DNA of 64,000 nt from Colletotrichum lupini (GCF_023278565.1 NC_064677.1:2790001-2854000), one strand, 5' to 3'; shown: positions 12,083 through 24,611, numbered from the stretch's first letter. Translations and numbers: made by a program. The notes: generated by a model from the sequence alone, not told the origin.

Positions 12083-12605
12083 CTCCGATCTCTGTTTGGC
12101 GGTCATCTGAAGGATATGGGTAAAGATTGACACAACATTGTTATTCACGAGAAACATGCTGTATGATGAGAAGTGTATGAACACGTCGCAGCATACCGGG
12201 TTGGACAGCACACACAAAAAGCATTGGGAGAGAGTTTTCATTTCAGCTTTTGGCAGATTGGAGAGTTACCACTGAGGGTTAGGCTTGGTTTTCATTTTCT
12301 ATCCGGATGGAAGACGCTGATGATGGGACTGACTTTTTTCCGTTGATGATCTTACTTTCACGACGGGATGAGTGTCTACACGCGGCCGATTCGGGTTTTC
12401 ATGTTCGCTCTTCTGCTTCGCATTGGGTTTGGCGTTTTTTGGTGTCTTTATTTGGTAGTAGTTAGATACCTCCTAGGTAGCGTTAAGATTGCGTTTTTTC
12501 AACAATGAAGAGGCATTGGTTGCGGTATGATTCATGTTCCCGTTTGCGTGGAGATTGTGTGTAAAACATCGTGATTGATATTTGAATTAGCCGATAAGTA
12601 GTAAC
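12083..12605. other. Convergent 3' region, SID1-like kinase and RAI1
   Basis: T-rich non-coding stretch between the two stop codons. It presumably holds both 3' untranslated regions and terminators. No gene seen. Confidence 0.6.
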
Positions 12606-14379
12606 CTATGGCTCCTCCGCCAATGGGACATTCTTCATGGAGAGCTTTATCCTCCAGTTGATGAAGTCGTCCGTCAAGAGCTCCCCGTGCCCGGCCTCGT
12701 CGACTTTGAAGACTTCAATGGTGGGCTCGCCCGCCCGCCTGCGTATCCTCCACACGCCGTCATCGTTGATCGTCTGCCGAAGCCCTGCGACTGAGGGTTA
12801 GTGACGGCTTTATTCATACTCAAGCAGCTAATGTAGTAAAATTGGCACGGCAGAAGGTAGGTTTAGAGGAATTATGGAAAAAGGAAAGTAAGAGAGTTCG
12901 AGATGAGAAGGGAGTAAGGGGGCAAGGGAGGAGAGAACCCACAAACGAGAAACTCGGCGGCGAAGTTGACGCACATGTCGCCATTCCACGTCGCTTTCCC
13001 GCGGCGCAGGACGGTATCGGGTATCTTTTCAGTCTCAATCTCCTCGACGTCGGTGAGGGTGCCGTGGCGGTTGCGGAAGCCGACGATTATTTTGGGGACG
13101 CCCAGGAGGAAGGACTGGATCCAGAACTTCATGAGCTTGCGGTGGAAGTTGTCGACGTCGCGGTCGTCGCGGATGGCGAGGCTGGTCTTGAGCTCGACCC
13201 AGTTTGTGGGGGCGCCCTGCTTTTGGGGCTTCGAGTCCCAGACTTTGGAAAGGGTAGCGTAATGTCAATAGGTGATGATGATAAGCTGAGTGGGCGAGAT
13301 GAGGGACGACGTACCGGCGTCGACTTCGCCGCCTATGCAGATTACGGTTTGTCCTATACCAGTCCTGACTACGGAGCAGTATTGGGCCTTGTTGTTCACC
13401 ACCTCGACGTCTCTGTTCTCGATGTATTCTCTGGGCGTTTCGCCCCAGGTGTTGGGGAGCGTGGCCAACGTCTCGAACTTGTATCCTGGGTTTCCTATCA
13501 GCATACTTCATCTCCCTGGCAGAGGAAGAAGAGAGGCTCTGGTATACCCCAGAACTGCATCACTTCGGGCGGGATCGGTCCCCGTCTCTGCTGTGCGTTT
13601 TGCTGCTTCTGAGACGCCACTTTGTACTCGTGATTCTCTTCAATGTAACTATTCCACTTGTCAGTCTGGCCGGAAGGGATAGAATCGTCACGACGTTGCT
13701 GTGCTTGCCGTACATGCAGTCCTGATTTATGTTTTGGTCAGCTCAATTGTTTGTATGCGGAACTTATGGGAGTGTGTTCATGCGCACTTGGTACAGCGTT
13801 GCGTTCATTTCAAAGCTAGCTGTGCTGTCAGCCCCCAATCGTTTGAGTGAATCTGCAATGGTGGATGCAAGACTAACCCATCACGATCCTCAAAGGGCGA
13901 TGCCATGATCTGTTTTTCTCTTGGTTAGTTGAGCCTGGGACAGGGATAGCAGGAGTAACTTCATGCCTTGGTCATCATGCCACGCCATGTCACGATTTGG
14001 GCGTCGATTTTTTGACCCGTCTCCTCCTCGTGAGCCTTGATCGTCTTGAGAAGAGCTGTTAGGTGCTCGGGCTGAGAGTCGTCGTGCTTGATAAAGGTAT
14101 CATAGCCTTTGGATAGGTCGGCGCCGAGGGTAGGTGGGTAGTAGTATCTCAATGAAGAGTCGCCTAGATGGAACTCATGGTTATCGTCATATGAGAAGCA
14201 AGCAAACTCCTGATCTGTGTTAGTCAAAATGTGTCAAGTTATTTCATTGATACGTGAGACTTATGTTGACGAGATGTCCACCGGAACAAGAAACCCGGGA
14301 TGCATACCTTTGGTCGTTTGACCGGCTGGCTTGCGGCATAGAAACGCCCAATAGGCTGGATGGGAAATTGTTCCGACAT
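12606..14379 (-). CDS. RAI1: RAI1, decapping nuclease / Rat1 cofactor (DXO family)
   Basis: Nuclear enzyme that removes incomplete or non-canonical 5' caps and supports the 5'-3' exonuclease Rat1. Nine exons: 14308-14379, 13967-14209, 13878-13909, 13788-13815, 13714-13721, 13548-13648, 13315-13485, 12943-13242 and 12606-12784, giving 377 residues, the family length. Start MSEQFPIQPIGRF is family-typical; an upstream in-frame Met at 14448 is less likely. The join TWRGMMTK-IMASPFEDRDG is a strongly conserved RAI1 run and needs a GC-AG intron (13910-13966). Exon 5 is only 8 nt and supplies the DCI codons. Active-site motifs are intact: GGEVDA (Glu215, Asp217), WVELKTS (Glu235, Lys237) and KFWIQSF. 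It is much more intron-dense than its neighbours. It shares a 612-base divergent promoter region with SEC8. Confidence 0.94.
13714..13721 (-). other. 8-nt microexon of RAI1
   Basis: The eight bases GACTGCAT lie between the acceptor ATCAG and the donor GTACGG. Joined to its neighbours it gives LYQ-DCI-YIEENHEYK, matching the RAI1 family segment; skipping it would shift the frame. Confidence 0.8.
13910..13966 (-). other. GC-AG intron of RAI1
   Basis: A 57-nt intron with donor AAG|GCATGA and acceptor AAACAG. Reading on from AAG gives one Ala codon and then TGA. No GT donor in reach keeps the conserved GMMTKIMASPF run. Splicing at GC is therefore inferred. Confidence 0.8.
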
Positions 14380-14991
14380 GACGGCTGATGATGCAGCGTA
14401 GCACTTGGATCCGAATTTCAGAAGGCGTCGTGTTATTCCAGCAGGCATCCCATTGTTCAGGAGTCGGTGTGAGTAACGGGCTCGGTCGGCAGCCCCGGTC
14501 TCAAGCTTCGGTGTCGGGAGTTGAGAAAGGAGCGTCTGCGGCGCAACGGCGCGTCGAGACGGCAGGGCGGGTCAATTGGCATGGAGTCCGTCCGGGGTTG
14601 GTGGAGAACTGATGTCGACCGCTGAAGCGAACCACTGATAGCCCTGGGTGACATCCAAACATCGCTGAAACATGCATGCGGACGGCTGGGCTAGAGCCAT
14701 CCGGCACCCCTAGCTGCAGCGGGACGCCAGCACCTTCCAGGTTGACAAGCCAGCTCCGTCCACTTCAACCACGAATACAACTTCATCAACTTGGAATCCT
14801 CACCCCCCTTCGCCCGGTCACCAACAGATTGACAGCACGATTGACTCGAGAATAAGCGCCGCATCTCTCCTCCGAGCCGATCATCGCTTCCTACCGATAC
14901 TTGTCGGTCCTCACTGCCTGACGACCCCTCGTTCGCGATGCGATTCCCCTCCCTACCGACCTAATTCGCTATACATACCTGCTTCCGCACC
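14380..14991. promoter_or_regulatory. Divergent promoter region RAI1 / SEC8
   Basis: 612 bases between divergent start codons. The 150 bases before SEC8 are CT-rich with ACTC/TCCC blocks. I can name no factor site with confidence. Confidence 0.6.
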
Positions 14992-17900
14992 ATGTCCAAT
15001 CGGTACGGCGGTGGCGGCGGCTACCGCAACGGCAACGGATATGGCAACTTTGGCAGGCAAGAAGAGGATTACGATCCATACGGGAATGGATATTCAGGCA
15101 GCGATAGAGGAGGCGGCGGTGACCGATACGCCGTGGGATCACCGCCAGCGATGAACCCCCGATCACCACCTACACTTCGAAGCGGCGGCCCACCGCCAGT
15201 CCGCAGCCGCGAGCGCATCCAGGAGACGAACGCGGAAAGACAGATTGGCCAGGTCCTTGAGCGCGTCAAGGTGGAGTGGCCGGCAATGTGCCAGACCGAC
15301 TGCGTGCCCGTCCAGCTCGCCCTCCAGCTCCTCGACACCAGCTCCGTAGGCCGCGCGCACGACTACAACCAGTTCCGACAGACGCACGACTATCTGCAAA
15401 ATTCCCTCAAAGGCATCGTCCACGAGCACCACCAGGGCTTCAACAGTTCGATCGGAACGTTCCACAAGATCCAGGGGAGCATCCAGGCCTCGCAGAAGAG
15501 GGTGCGCACGCTCAAGGACTCCCTGCTGACGTCCAAGGTGAGCCTCTGCACGTCGGACCCGGACCTTAAGAAGCTCTCGGCCACATCTCAGGCTTACGAT
15601 GAGCTGCTCACCACGCTTAACGAGCTGGAGGAGCTGCGTCTGGTGCCGGATCAACTAGAAGCCCGCATCTCCGAGAAGCGCTTCCTAAGCGCAGTCGAGG
15701 TCTTGCAGAATGCTCTGCGCAAACTGAGGAAACCAGAGCTGGACGATATTGGTGCTCTGAGCGATCTGAGGGGCTACCTTGCCAATCAGGATACAGCACT
15801 CATGGACATCTTGGTTGAGGAGCTTCATGAGCACCTGTACCTCAAGTCGCCGTATTGTCAAGAGCGGTGGCAGAACCTCGCCAAGACTCAAGGCGCTCTC
15901 AAGGAGGGCAATTACGAATCAATCACCATTGCTCCTTTCCACCAGGTCTTGGACGCCATGGATTTCGAAGCATCGGCGACTGAAGATCCGGCCAAAAACC
16001 CGGAGGCTGACACCTTCTCATACGTGTCACTGCTCGTGGAGTCCCTTAACAAATTGGGAAGATTAGAGACGGCTGTTGACACCCTCAAGCAGAGACTACC
16101 TGTCGAGCTGTTTACCATTGTGAATGAGACACTTAACGAGGTCGACCAACGGCATCCTAGCTCATTACGCGGCGGCTCGACCAACTCTCAGGGACTGCAC
16201 ATCTACGGCAGTCGAGAGACCCAAATGAGAGCAGATGTCATTTACGATCTCCTGTGGACGCTTTTTGGCAAGTTTGAGGCTATTGCTGAGGGTCACCGCG
16301 TGTTCCACGAGGCGATCAAGGCCCTCATCCGACGAGAAGGCGCTGGAAACAACAGCGCCCTGTTGGGTAGCTTCAAGGAGCTTTGGAATCTCTACCAGAA
16401 CGAGATTCGTTCTTTGCTGCACAACTACGTCACCACGGACGCCGACGTGTACCAGTTTAGTACATCACCAAAGCTTGGGACCAATGCCAATGGCAAAAAG
16501 GATGTCGCTAGAGAGCACCTATTCAAGTTTTCTGAGGGCGACCCCAAAGCTGTTGATATGACGACTGAATACGAGGCTCTTGAGAGCATTATCCGATCTG
16601 CCGTTCCCGGCTTGACCGACACTTCTCGGAAGGCCGGGGCTGACAAGAAGCGACCAGTACCCGAGGGCAGCACTAAGAGAGGAGGAGGCGCTACAGGTTG
16701 GGAGAACAAGCAGACAACTGGTACATACAAGTCTCTGGTCGAGCCCAGCGTCTTCAACATGAGCTTGCTCCTCCCTCCTACTCTTGTCTTCCTTCAGCGT
16801 CTCAAGATGATTGTACCACCGGGCTCAGATCTTGCCACCAGCACATTGACGTCCTTCTTGGATAACTTCCTGGTCAACGTCTTCCAGCCTCAGCTGGATG
16901 AGACTCTCGGAAAGTTGAGTGATACCATCTTTGGCGAAGCTGATACATTTTTACAAGACCAGGAATGGACTCAAGTTGCCAGACGCCCCGTCTTCAAGGG
17001 CACGACAGCTTTCTTTGCCATTGTCACAGCTTTCTGCCGCATGCTGGGCACCATCCCACACGATCAGGCTTTGAGCACGCTCATCATTACCCAGATGATG
17101 AGATACTACGACCGTGCTTTTGGATGGTACAAGTCCCTTGTGAGTAAAACTCAGGCGCAACCAGACAAACCCACAAAGCTACGCATGTCCGCAGCGATGG
17201 CTCTAGAGGAGGGCGATGTCCAAGAAACTATCAAGCAACTGTGGACATCGGACACACTGGAGCGCGAACTTCTCGAGAAGGAAGTCGGTTTGCTCATTGT
17301 TCAGACCAATGAGAAGCGCATGGAGATGGCCGACATCATCCAAGACAAAGACACCATCTCTTCTCTTTGTCTTTTATATACCAGCATGAAGTGGCTTGCA
17401 GTCAAGATCTCAGGTCTGCGTCACATTACTCGCAACGAATCCGACTCTTCCCGCCCAAACATGAACCGAGGCTCGAGCAAGCGGTGGACGCTCATGAACG
17501 ACCCCAACAAGGCGACAAACGAAGATGGACCTGTGTGTCTGCCAATGACGCAGGAGACCGTCCAGTAAGTTTTCTTCTCTTCTTGAAGTCCCCATGCCAT
17601 TCTTGCCTTGCTAACACAAATACCAGGGCTTTCGATGGAATCGTCTCGTCGTTTGAAGAACTTGCCGGCACCGCGCTCTTGACCCTCCACATGGAGATTC
17701 GATGCGAAATTATCTACTCCCTCCGCACTGCCCTGTCCACCGACACGGCCCCCTATCTTCTCGACCAGGAAGTTACGGAGCCTGATCCGCAAATCCTCAA
17801 TCTCAACTCGGACCTCGTCCTCTACGATGAGACCATTGCGCGGTACCTTCGCGCCAAGGAAACGGCCTTCATCCGCACCGGTCTGGGCTTGCTCATCAAC

Positions 17901-18275
17901 GACTACCTAGTCACCAACGCTGCCTTTGTCTCGCCCATGAACGCAAAGGGATGCGGCCGCATGCAGCTCAACATCTTGGTCCTGCAGCAGAACCTCAAGA
18001 ACGTGGAGGAGGGCGTCGACCTCGCGCGCGCGTCAAATTACTTTGCCCTCTTTGACAAGGGACCCGACGCTATTGTCGAAAAGGCCAGCGAAGATAAGGA
18101 CAAGGACGAGCACGCGGACCCGTCTGACACATTTAGCTACGAAGAGCTGAGGACGCTGCTGGAACTGTGCTTCAGCGAGCAGCTGTCCAACCCCGAGCGG
18201 GGGATCGCCAGCGCCGCCAAGAGGCAGATGGCGGATAAGATGCTTGGGCTTAGCGAGCACATGTGGCAGACTTAG
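14992..18275 (+). CDS. SEC8: SEC8, exocyst complex component
   Basis: Subunit of the octameric exocyst that tethers secretory vesicles to the plasma membrane at growing tips and septa. Exon 1 is 14992-17564 and exon 2 17627-18275, separated by a 62-nt intron (GTAAGT to TACCAG); 1073 residues, in line with filamentous fungal Sec8. The first 75 residues are a Gly/Tyr/Asn/Pro-rich tail. The conserved N-terminal helical bundle follows (RQIGQVLERVKVEW, NSSIGTFHKIQGSIQASQKRV, LVPDQLEARISEKRFLSAVE). The rest is continuous helical-rod sequence through to LGLSEHMWQT. The exon join TQETVQ-AFDGIVSSFEE keeps frame. Together with CYK3, SID1 and KNR4 it makes a local set of tip-growth and septum genes, which may be coincidence. 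Confidence 0.95.
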
Positions 18276-18755
18276 AAGACGGGGAGAGAAGTGGTCTTTT
18301 TTTTTCATGGCTGATGATGTGTAGTTGATTCGATCACGGCTGGCTGGCTATGATTTAACTCTACTTGCACTTTGCGAGGCGTTCAGGAGAGGTAGAGAAA
18401 CAGAGAAAGAGGGTTACTGACATCATCTGGACTTGCCCTATCATGTGGTTTCGGTCCTACTGCTTGGCTACGACACACACACCAGAGTTGTCGTTTCCGA
18501 TTCATCACCGAAATCTGGGAGAAATGACACCCTGCAAGTCTTTATGAAATTTTGGGGGGGTATTATTCTTGTAGTCTATAGCTTTTTCAATGCCAGCAAA
18601 CTTTTCCCAACCACATGTACACGAAAACACAGGCACACAATTCGTAATTCTTCCGCATCCACCTTTTCTCGTCCTTCCATCTCTCTCATACATTTCACCC
18701 ATACATCCCGCCACTCAGACTCGCAGCACCCCAGCACCATCCATCACCAATCCTC
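18276..18755. other. Convergent 3' region SEC8 / YTM1
   Basis: 480 non-coding bases between two stop codons, holding both 3' ends. No gene seen. Confidence 0.6.
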
Positions 18756-20280
18756 TCACGAAGAAGCAACGAGATCTCTCCCCCTGTTGATCTGCACCTT
18801 CTTGTCCTCGCCACCGCTGACCAGACCCCACGTCTGGTCCCACGCGAGGCCAAACACCTTGACGCCCTCGCCGCCGGCGGGCGCCTTCTTGCCCTTGAGC
18901 CACTCCCGACCGATGGAGTAGACGGCCTCGCTGACGCTGCCGCCGCCCTCGTCCTTTGTCGCGGGCCGCACGCTCCGCAGATCCCAGATCTTGACGGTGC
19001 CGTCGTGCGACGCCGACGCCAGGCTGTAGTCGTTGTCCGGGGAGGGCGCGAGCGCCGAGACCATGTTGGCGTGGCCGCGGAGGGTGAGGACCGAGGTGGC
19101 GGACGCCGAGGCGCGGGGGTCGAGGAGGGTGACGTGGCGGGCCGAGGAGCCGGCGGCCACGAGGGAGGAGTTGCGCGGCATGGGCGCGAGGCAGAGGAGC
19201 GGGTGGAGGGTGGTGAGGGTGGAGACGACGGAGGCGGTGGTGAGGTCGAGGGTGCGGAGGGTGTGGTCCGCCGATACGGAGTAGGCGACGGTGGCGTCGG
19301 TGGGGTGGAAGGCGGCGCCCGTGACGGAGGCGTCGGCGGCGTGGGCCTGGATCATGGCCAGGGCGCCCTTTTGCGGGACGGTGACGGACGAGTTGGAGAG
19401 CTTGGCGCGCTTGACGCTGCTGGCGTGGGTGGCGGGGATGTCGTCGGCGTCGACGTCCGGGCTGCCCTTTTTCGAGGCCAGCCAGAGGCCGACGCGGCCG
19501 TCGGCGGAGGCGGTGAGCATCTTCTTGGAGGCGCCGTGGACGGCGAGCGAGTTGATCATCTTCTTGTGGCCGTGGAGCTCGAGCGTGGGCTTGAGCTCGC
19601 CCGAGAAGCGGTCGGCCGACTCGGCGTACTTCCAGACGACGACCTTCTGGTCCAGGCCGACGGAGGCGATCTGCGTCGACGAGAGGAATTTGGCGTCCGT
19701 CAGGAGCTTGGCGTGGCCACCGGCGCGGGCCGAGGGGGAGGTCGCGAGGCACTGGCCGGAGCCGTCCCAGATGCGGACGAGGCCGTCGTAGCCGGCGGAG
19801 AGGATGCGGTCTTGGCCGTGGGCGAGGGCGTCGCCGGACCAGCGGCCCGCGGCCGAGGTGGCGGAGAGTACGTCGACGGCGGCGACCCAGTCGTCGTGCT
19901 CAAAGGATGCCTCGTAGACGGGGGGCAGCAGACTGCGGACGTACTGCAACGTGAGCGTCGTCTCGAAGGAGAGGCCATTCTCCTTGAGGTATTCTTCGAT
20001 CGTGGTTCGTAGGTAGGTTCCGTTGACGAGGAAGTCGAGAGGCACGGGGGAGGAGGTGTTGAGCATGGACTCGGAGTTCAATATCCTTGAGAGGCCATAT
20101 CGCTTGATGTCTATAGATGAGTTGTACAAGGTCAGAGTCTGTGGGAAGCCAGTAGGTTGGAATATCCGGTCGGGCATGCATACCTGCGGGCACAATCAAC
20201 TGCCTCTTGCTCTCGTCCAACTGCAAATCCTCATGCGTTGTCGTGAAGTTCACCTTCACCTGGGCCACTGAGGACTCCAT
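18756..20280 (-). CDS. YTM1: YTM1, ribosome biogenesis WD-repeat protein (WDR12)
   Basis: Nucleolar subunit of the Nop7-Erb1-Ytm1 (PeBoW) complex needed for 60S maturation; the AAA ATPase Rea1 removes it through its N-terminal domain. Exons 20184-20280 and 18756-20110 (intron 20111-20183, GTATGC to CTATAG) give 483 residues. The N-terminus is the NLE/UBL-like domain (QVKVNFTT, IVPADIKRYGLSRILN, PLDFLVNGTYLRTTIEEYL). Seven beta-propeller blades can be traced by LVRIWDGSG, KVVVWKYAE, RVGLWLASK, TLRTLDLTT, HVTLLDPRA, TVKIWDLRS and the closing KVQINRG. The coding sequence is very GC-rich, which produces long meaningless open frames on the other strand. The short tail after KVQINRG is probably unstructured. 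Confidence 0.96.
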
Positions 20281-21003
20281 TGCGAAGAGGGTCTGAAATC
20301 TTTCTTGTTGCGATTGGCTCAAAGCTTCCGAGTGAGAATCGAAATTGAACCTGATATTCGTAAATACCGGACAGTTTGGTTGCTTTATACCCTGTGATAA
20401 AGTAATAGTCCGAGGGCAGCGAGAGTGGCTTCGATTGGTTTCCCGTATGTTGGAGTTCGGTGGTTGATAGACGGGGCATTTCCAATTTTTTTTTTTCCTG
20501 TCCCCAAGCTTGATGTCAGCCTTGCAGGAGACTTCCACCCCGCCGAGCTAGGCATATCCAATCATGGCTCCAGCGCAAAAAAGGGACCAACGCTAGGGCC
20601 AGCAGGCTGAACAATGCCCCGCATCCGCTGACTTCCGCACAGGGGCTTGAGGACGTACTCAGTATCAAGTCACAAGGGACCGACTTACTACCCTGCGCAA
20701 CGGGCTTGTCCGCTATCACAATCAAACACAAGTTGGACCGATGACGTTAATGGCCTTTTCCGCTGTCCAGGTCACTCATTCGGCTACTGAAACCACCATT
20801 GTATACTAAATTGCTTAGGAAAGAATCTGTGCCTGTTTTGAGCTACCTTGTCGAGATCGGAATCCTTGATCTCATATCCACCAGGGCTTTCGCCTGGTCC
20901 ATTGCCAACCCATGAACCATTTTCAAGTAATCATACATACTGAAGGCACGCTGCCTGAAAAACGAAGGACAACGCCCGTCGTGTCAGTATCAGCCAGGCT
21001 GAC
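20281..21003. promoter_or_regulatory. YTM1 promoter and CBP80 3' region
   Basis: 723 bases with no gene seen; the 5' side of YTM1 and the 3' end of CBP80, both on the minus strand. Confidence 0.55.
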
Positions 21004-23591
21004 TCAGACGGCGTTGTCAAGAGCAACTTGCTCCTTGCTCGCCTCTAAAATGAAGGCCTCCTCAATGGCGGACCTCCGGCGGAACACCCTTAGCCAACGC
21101 TCACCCCAGCGGCGAAGCAGGGCATCGCGTTGACCGGCTCCGTCCATCTCCTCCATCATCTCGTCCTTGCTGCCTGAAGCCCAGCTAACTAGCGCATCCT
21201 CCATCGCTTTGAAGAGATCGCGCATCGCCTTGGTGTCTCTCTCCTTCAAATCCTCGTCGGCCTCGGCCTCCTTGGTCAGAAGTTGTCTGACGCGGCCAGT
21301 CACCTTGGACACGGTACCAAACACCAGCTCAAAGACGTGAGGCTGCGCCAAAGAATCGCCCGAAGATTGTCCTTGCACGTGGCTGCCTCCGGAGAGAGCC
21401 CACTCAATGACCGAAATGGGCAAAAGGATCGAGTAGTTCAAAAGCTTTTCGACGATGGAAATGGCAACACCGGGTTGCGCCGCCCAGTACGACATGACTG
21501 CAGTAATGATTTGGGACTTAGCCGCCTCGGATGCCGCGCCAACGTCGAGCAGACGATCCTTGGTGCGCTCAATGCACGCGAGTACGTGACTGAGCGACTT
21601 GGACCCGACCCAGCACACGGCTGTGACAAAGACATCGGTGCTCGTCACCAAAGGATCCAGACTGCGCTCTATCGCAAGTGAGTGGATCCGTTCGATAATC
21701 GGCTGGAACTCTTCGTCAGGTGCTTTGCGTCTCAGCAGAGCAGCGATCTCGCGACCCTCTGCAGAAAAGGGCGTACCTATCGTATCTGTCAGTCTACTAA
21801 ACTTCTCGCTAATCGCAGCTCGTCACTTACTCTCATCACTAAACTTGAAGTCTGGAACATCCTTTTCCTTCTCGGGCCCAATCAGTGATTGGTATGGCTC
21901 GGGCAGTGTGCCCTTGATACGTTGAGCGAAACTGAGCCGGATCTCCTTGTCGAGAGCGCCAATAATGAATGCCTTCTGAGGGTGAAGGTCAGGCAGATAC
22001 ACGTCATCAACCCACTCCGTCCACTTCCAGGTGAAGCCAAAGTTGCTCAAGTGATGCGAGAACCAGTCAACAAACCTCTGAGAGAGCTCCAGGTCGATTC
22101 GGCTAGAGTTGCGGTACATGTGCCGGATTGCTCGACCCAAGCTGGGAGCAATTGCCGCAGGCGCAATCTTGCAGGCCTCGGTCAGGACTGAGTGGTAGTA
22201 AACAAGCTTGTGTTCCGGAAGTGGAAGCTGGAAGAGTTGTGAAAACACGGCATCTACAGCTACATCCTCGGGCTTCCACGTTGAGCGGCCAGTTTCGACG
22301 TCCCGAAGTCTGTCAAAGGGGGTTGCACGCTTGACGAAAGTTGAGTCTGAGAAGTAGCAATCTAGGTCAATAAGATACCGCGCAGTAACGTTGCGGTTGA
22401 AGTCGAGAATGTTAATCGTATCAACCAGGCCATCTCTGACCAGCGACGCGGCAATATCCGTGACAGGCGGGACAGACTCGACGTCCTGAGTGCTATAAAC
22501 CGAATAGTAGACTTCAGGGAATAGCGGTCTTGATCCAGCGACAATCTTCTCGGGTACTGTGATGGTGGGGAGGGTATGCTTTGTAGCATTATCCAGCTTC
22601 TCTTGTGCTTCGATCTCCTCTAGGGGCAGCTTCCAGGGCCTAGGCAGGCAAGATAGCTCCCAGCCGTTGGCCGCTTCATGCTGCAGTTGCTTTTGTAGCA
22701 TGCCGATGAAGCTCATGGACCCGGTAGGCTGGTCTTGCTTCTCGGCGAGGTACGGATCGATCAGAACTTGCAGGGCGTGAGGCTCCGAGGCAATGATTTC
22801 GGTCTTGTCCATCAGGTCGGCGGCTTTTTGGAGCCACTGATCGGGCGTTGCTGACATGATGTACGGAATCGTGAGAAGAATAATCTTCACAAGCTCGGTG
22901 CCAATGGTCTACTAGGATGTTAGCAACTTGGGTAAACATAGCGAAGGACAAAGGATATCTACGTCATCAGAGCTCGCGGTTTGCAAGTCTACCGCTCGGC
23001 CAAATAGCTCCTCGAGGACGGGGAAAATTCCCTCGCCATCCAAAGAGCTTTGTAGGCACGCAAGCAACTTGAGATAGAGCTTCACATCTCTCCATTCACC
23101 CGCTTGGATCTTCTCTTGAGTCGCGACGCTCAGCTTGGTGAGAACCTCATCCACAATCTCGGGCTTCAGCGTGTTCACGAGAAGAACCACACCAGCGACG
23201 AACGGTGTCTTGAGCGGTTGCTCTAGCGAAAGCTGTAAGACGAGACTGACGAAGCTCTCGCGGAGTTCGGCGTCCTCTGCGTTTTCGGCGACGACGTGCG
23301 CGATGCCTTGGACCTCTTCATGCCAGCGTCGCAGCGGGGATTCGGCGAGAGAGAGGAGCTGTCTTCGCACTCTCACAGGAAGGGGCGCAGTATCGATCCT
23401 TCGTCGCGACTGTCGGTGATCGTTATCGTCGTCGTCTGTCGTAGCCAGAGTCAGTTGGCGAGATTGCGCTGAAACAGAGACAAGGTGCACAATGGGGAGA
23501 AAGGCTCACCTCGATACCTTCTCTTCCTGTTGTTGTAGCCTCCACCGCCGCCACCGCCACCATGATAACGTCTTCTCTCGTAGTCGCCCAT
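21004..23591 (-). CDS. CBC1: CBP80, large subunit of the nuclear cap-binding complex
   Basis: Binds CBP20 and the m7G cap of nascent RNA polymerase II transcripts and links capping to splicing, 3' processing and export. Four exons: 23510-23591, 22963-23435, 21831-22908 and 21004-21776; 801 residues, the usual length. The N-terminus is a Gly/Arg-rich tract (MGDYERRRYHG) ending in basic nuclear-targeting residues (NNRKRRYR, QSRRRID). Three consecutive MIF4G-type helical domains follow, recognised by LPVRVRRQLLSLAESP, PWKLPLEEIEAQEK and RIHSLAIERS with the helical repeats between them. Intron 1 has two in-frame acceptors 33 nt apart (exon 2 starting at 23435 or 23468). I chose 23435 because it yields the acidic DDDD run seen in relatives; the other adds 11 residues. 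Confidence 0.94.
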
Positions 23592-24611
23592 ATCAACCAG
23601 CTGCGTATTTGATGATTGGGCAAGGTTAGATATGGTGATGGTGTGTGTGAGAAGGCCAATTGGTAAACCGGGGACGAGATCTTTCAGTTGCACGTAGCCT
23701 CGAGGCAGGATCCATCGAAAAGTGACGGAGGAAAGACGCGAGCTTCCCCTGCTAGCAACTGTGAGTTCAGGTACTAAGGCAGGTGCGTGTCCATTGGCCC
23801 CAGTGAGCCCCTGCCTGCCACCAGACGTTGCGTTTTGGCCTGAGGCAGAACCACACAGATACAGGACACACCCAGGTTCCCGCTAGAGCCATAGCTAGGT
23901 ACCTCACTCGTATCCTCACGTTGTGTGAATACCTCTCTGTACACCCGACCTCGCTAAATGGTCTCTTGGCTTCAAGTTTCTACTTTCGGCGGTCGAGAAT
24001 AATACATCATCACATGCAAACAAGTGTGAAACAATACCAGCCATGAGCCCAGAATGAAGAATAGAGTCGATTGCCTGACAGTTGTTCTGCTAGGCCACTC
24101 CGAGCCAAATTCATAATAGCAGCCTTTCCCAATGTCTGAGCAAAGTAGCCAGTCCCGACCCTTTTAATTGACCTCCTTGGCTCGCCGTCGTTGCGTTGCC
24201 ATAAATAAACAGAGAAAGCTAAAATCTTTTCCTCGGAATCATGCCTAATACCAATCCAGACCTACCGCCCACGTCTCCCAACCAACAGGAGAGGGCATCC
24301 CGACTCCAGAGCTTCCTCCTTTCTCTACCAGCAACCATGAGATGATTTAACCCCACAATCGTACGTAGTATCTTCCCTGCACTCCCGAGTTCTGATAATT
24401 GAGGAAGTCTTGCCAGACCATACTGAGTGACGAGAAGACGAAGAAAGGTGAGGCTGAGCCGTCCAGACAATCGTTTGCCAAAGCGTCCTGAAGCGTTTTC
24501 GATAATAAGGTGAAGAACAAATTGAAAGCCATTCAGAATCCTGTATCGTGATATAGTCCAGAATGGCCTCTTTCGCAATACGCAGCAATACAGCCTCCTA
24601 TGAAAAGGTGG
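23592..24611. other. Upstream region of CBP80
   Basis: About 1 kb with no recognisable gene. It contains the CBP80 promoter next to 23591. Overlapping short open frames around 24219-24588 give no consistent exon chain. Confidence 0.5.

Noticed and set aside
18715..20012. Long open frames on both strands across YTM1
   Set aside because: They are shadows of the very GC-rich YTM1 coding sequence, with Arg/Ala/Pro or Gly/Val/Glu-biased composition and no domain.
24219..24588. Overlapping minus-strand frames downstream of GSK3
   Set aside because: I tried to chain them with the 24533-24754 frame through a 42-nt intron, but the phase does not change to the frame needed, so no consistent exon chain results.
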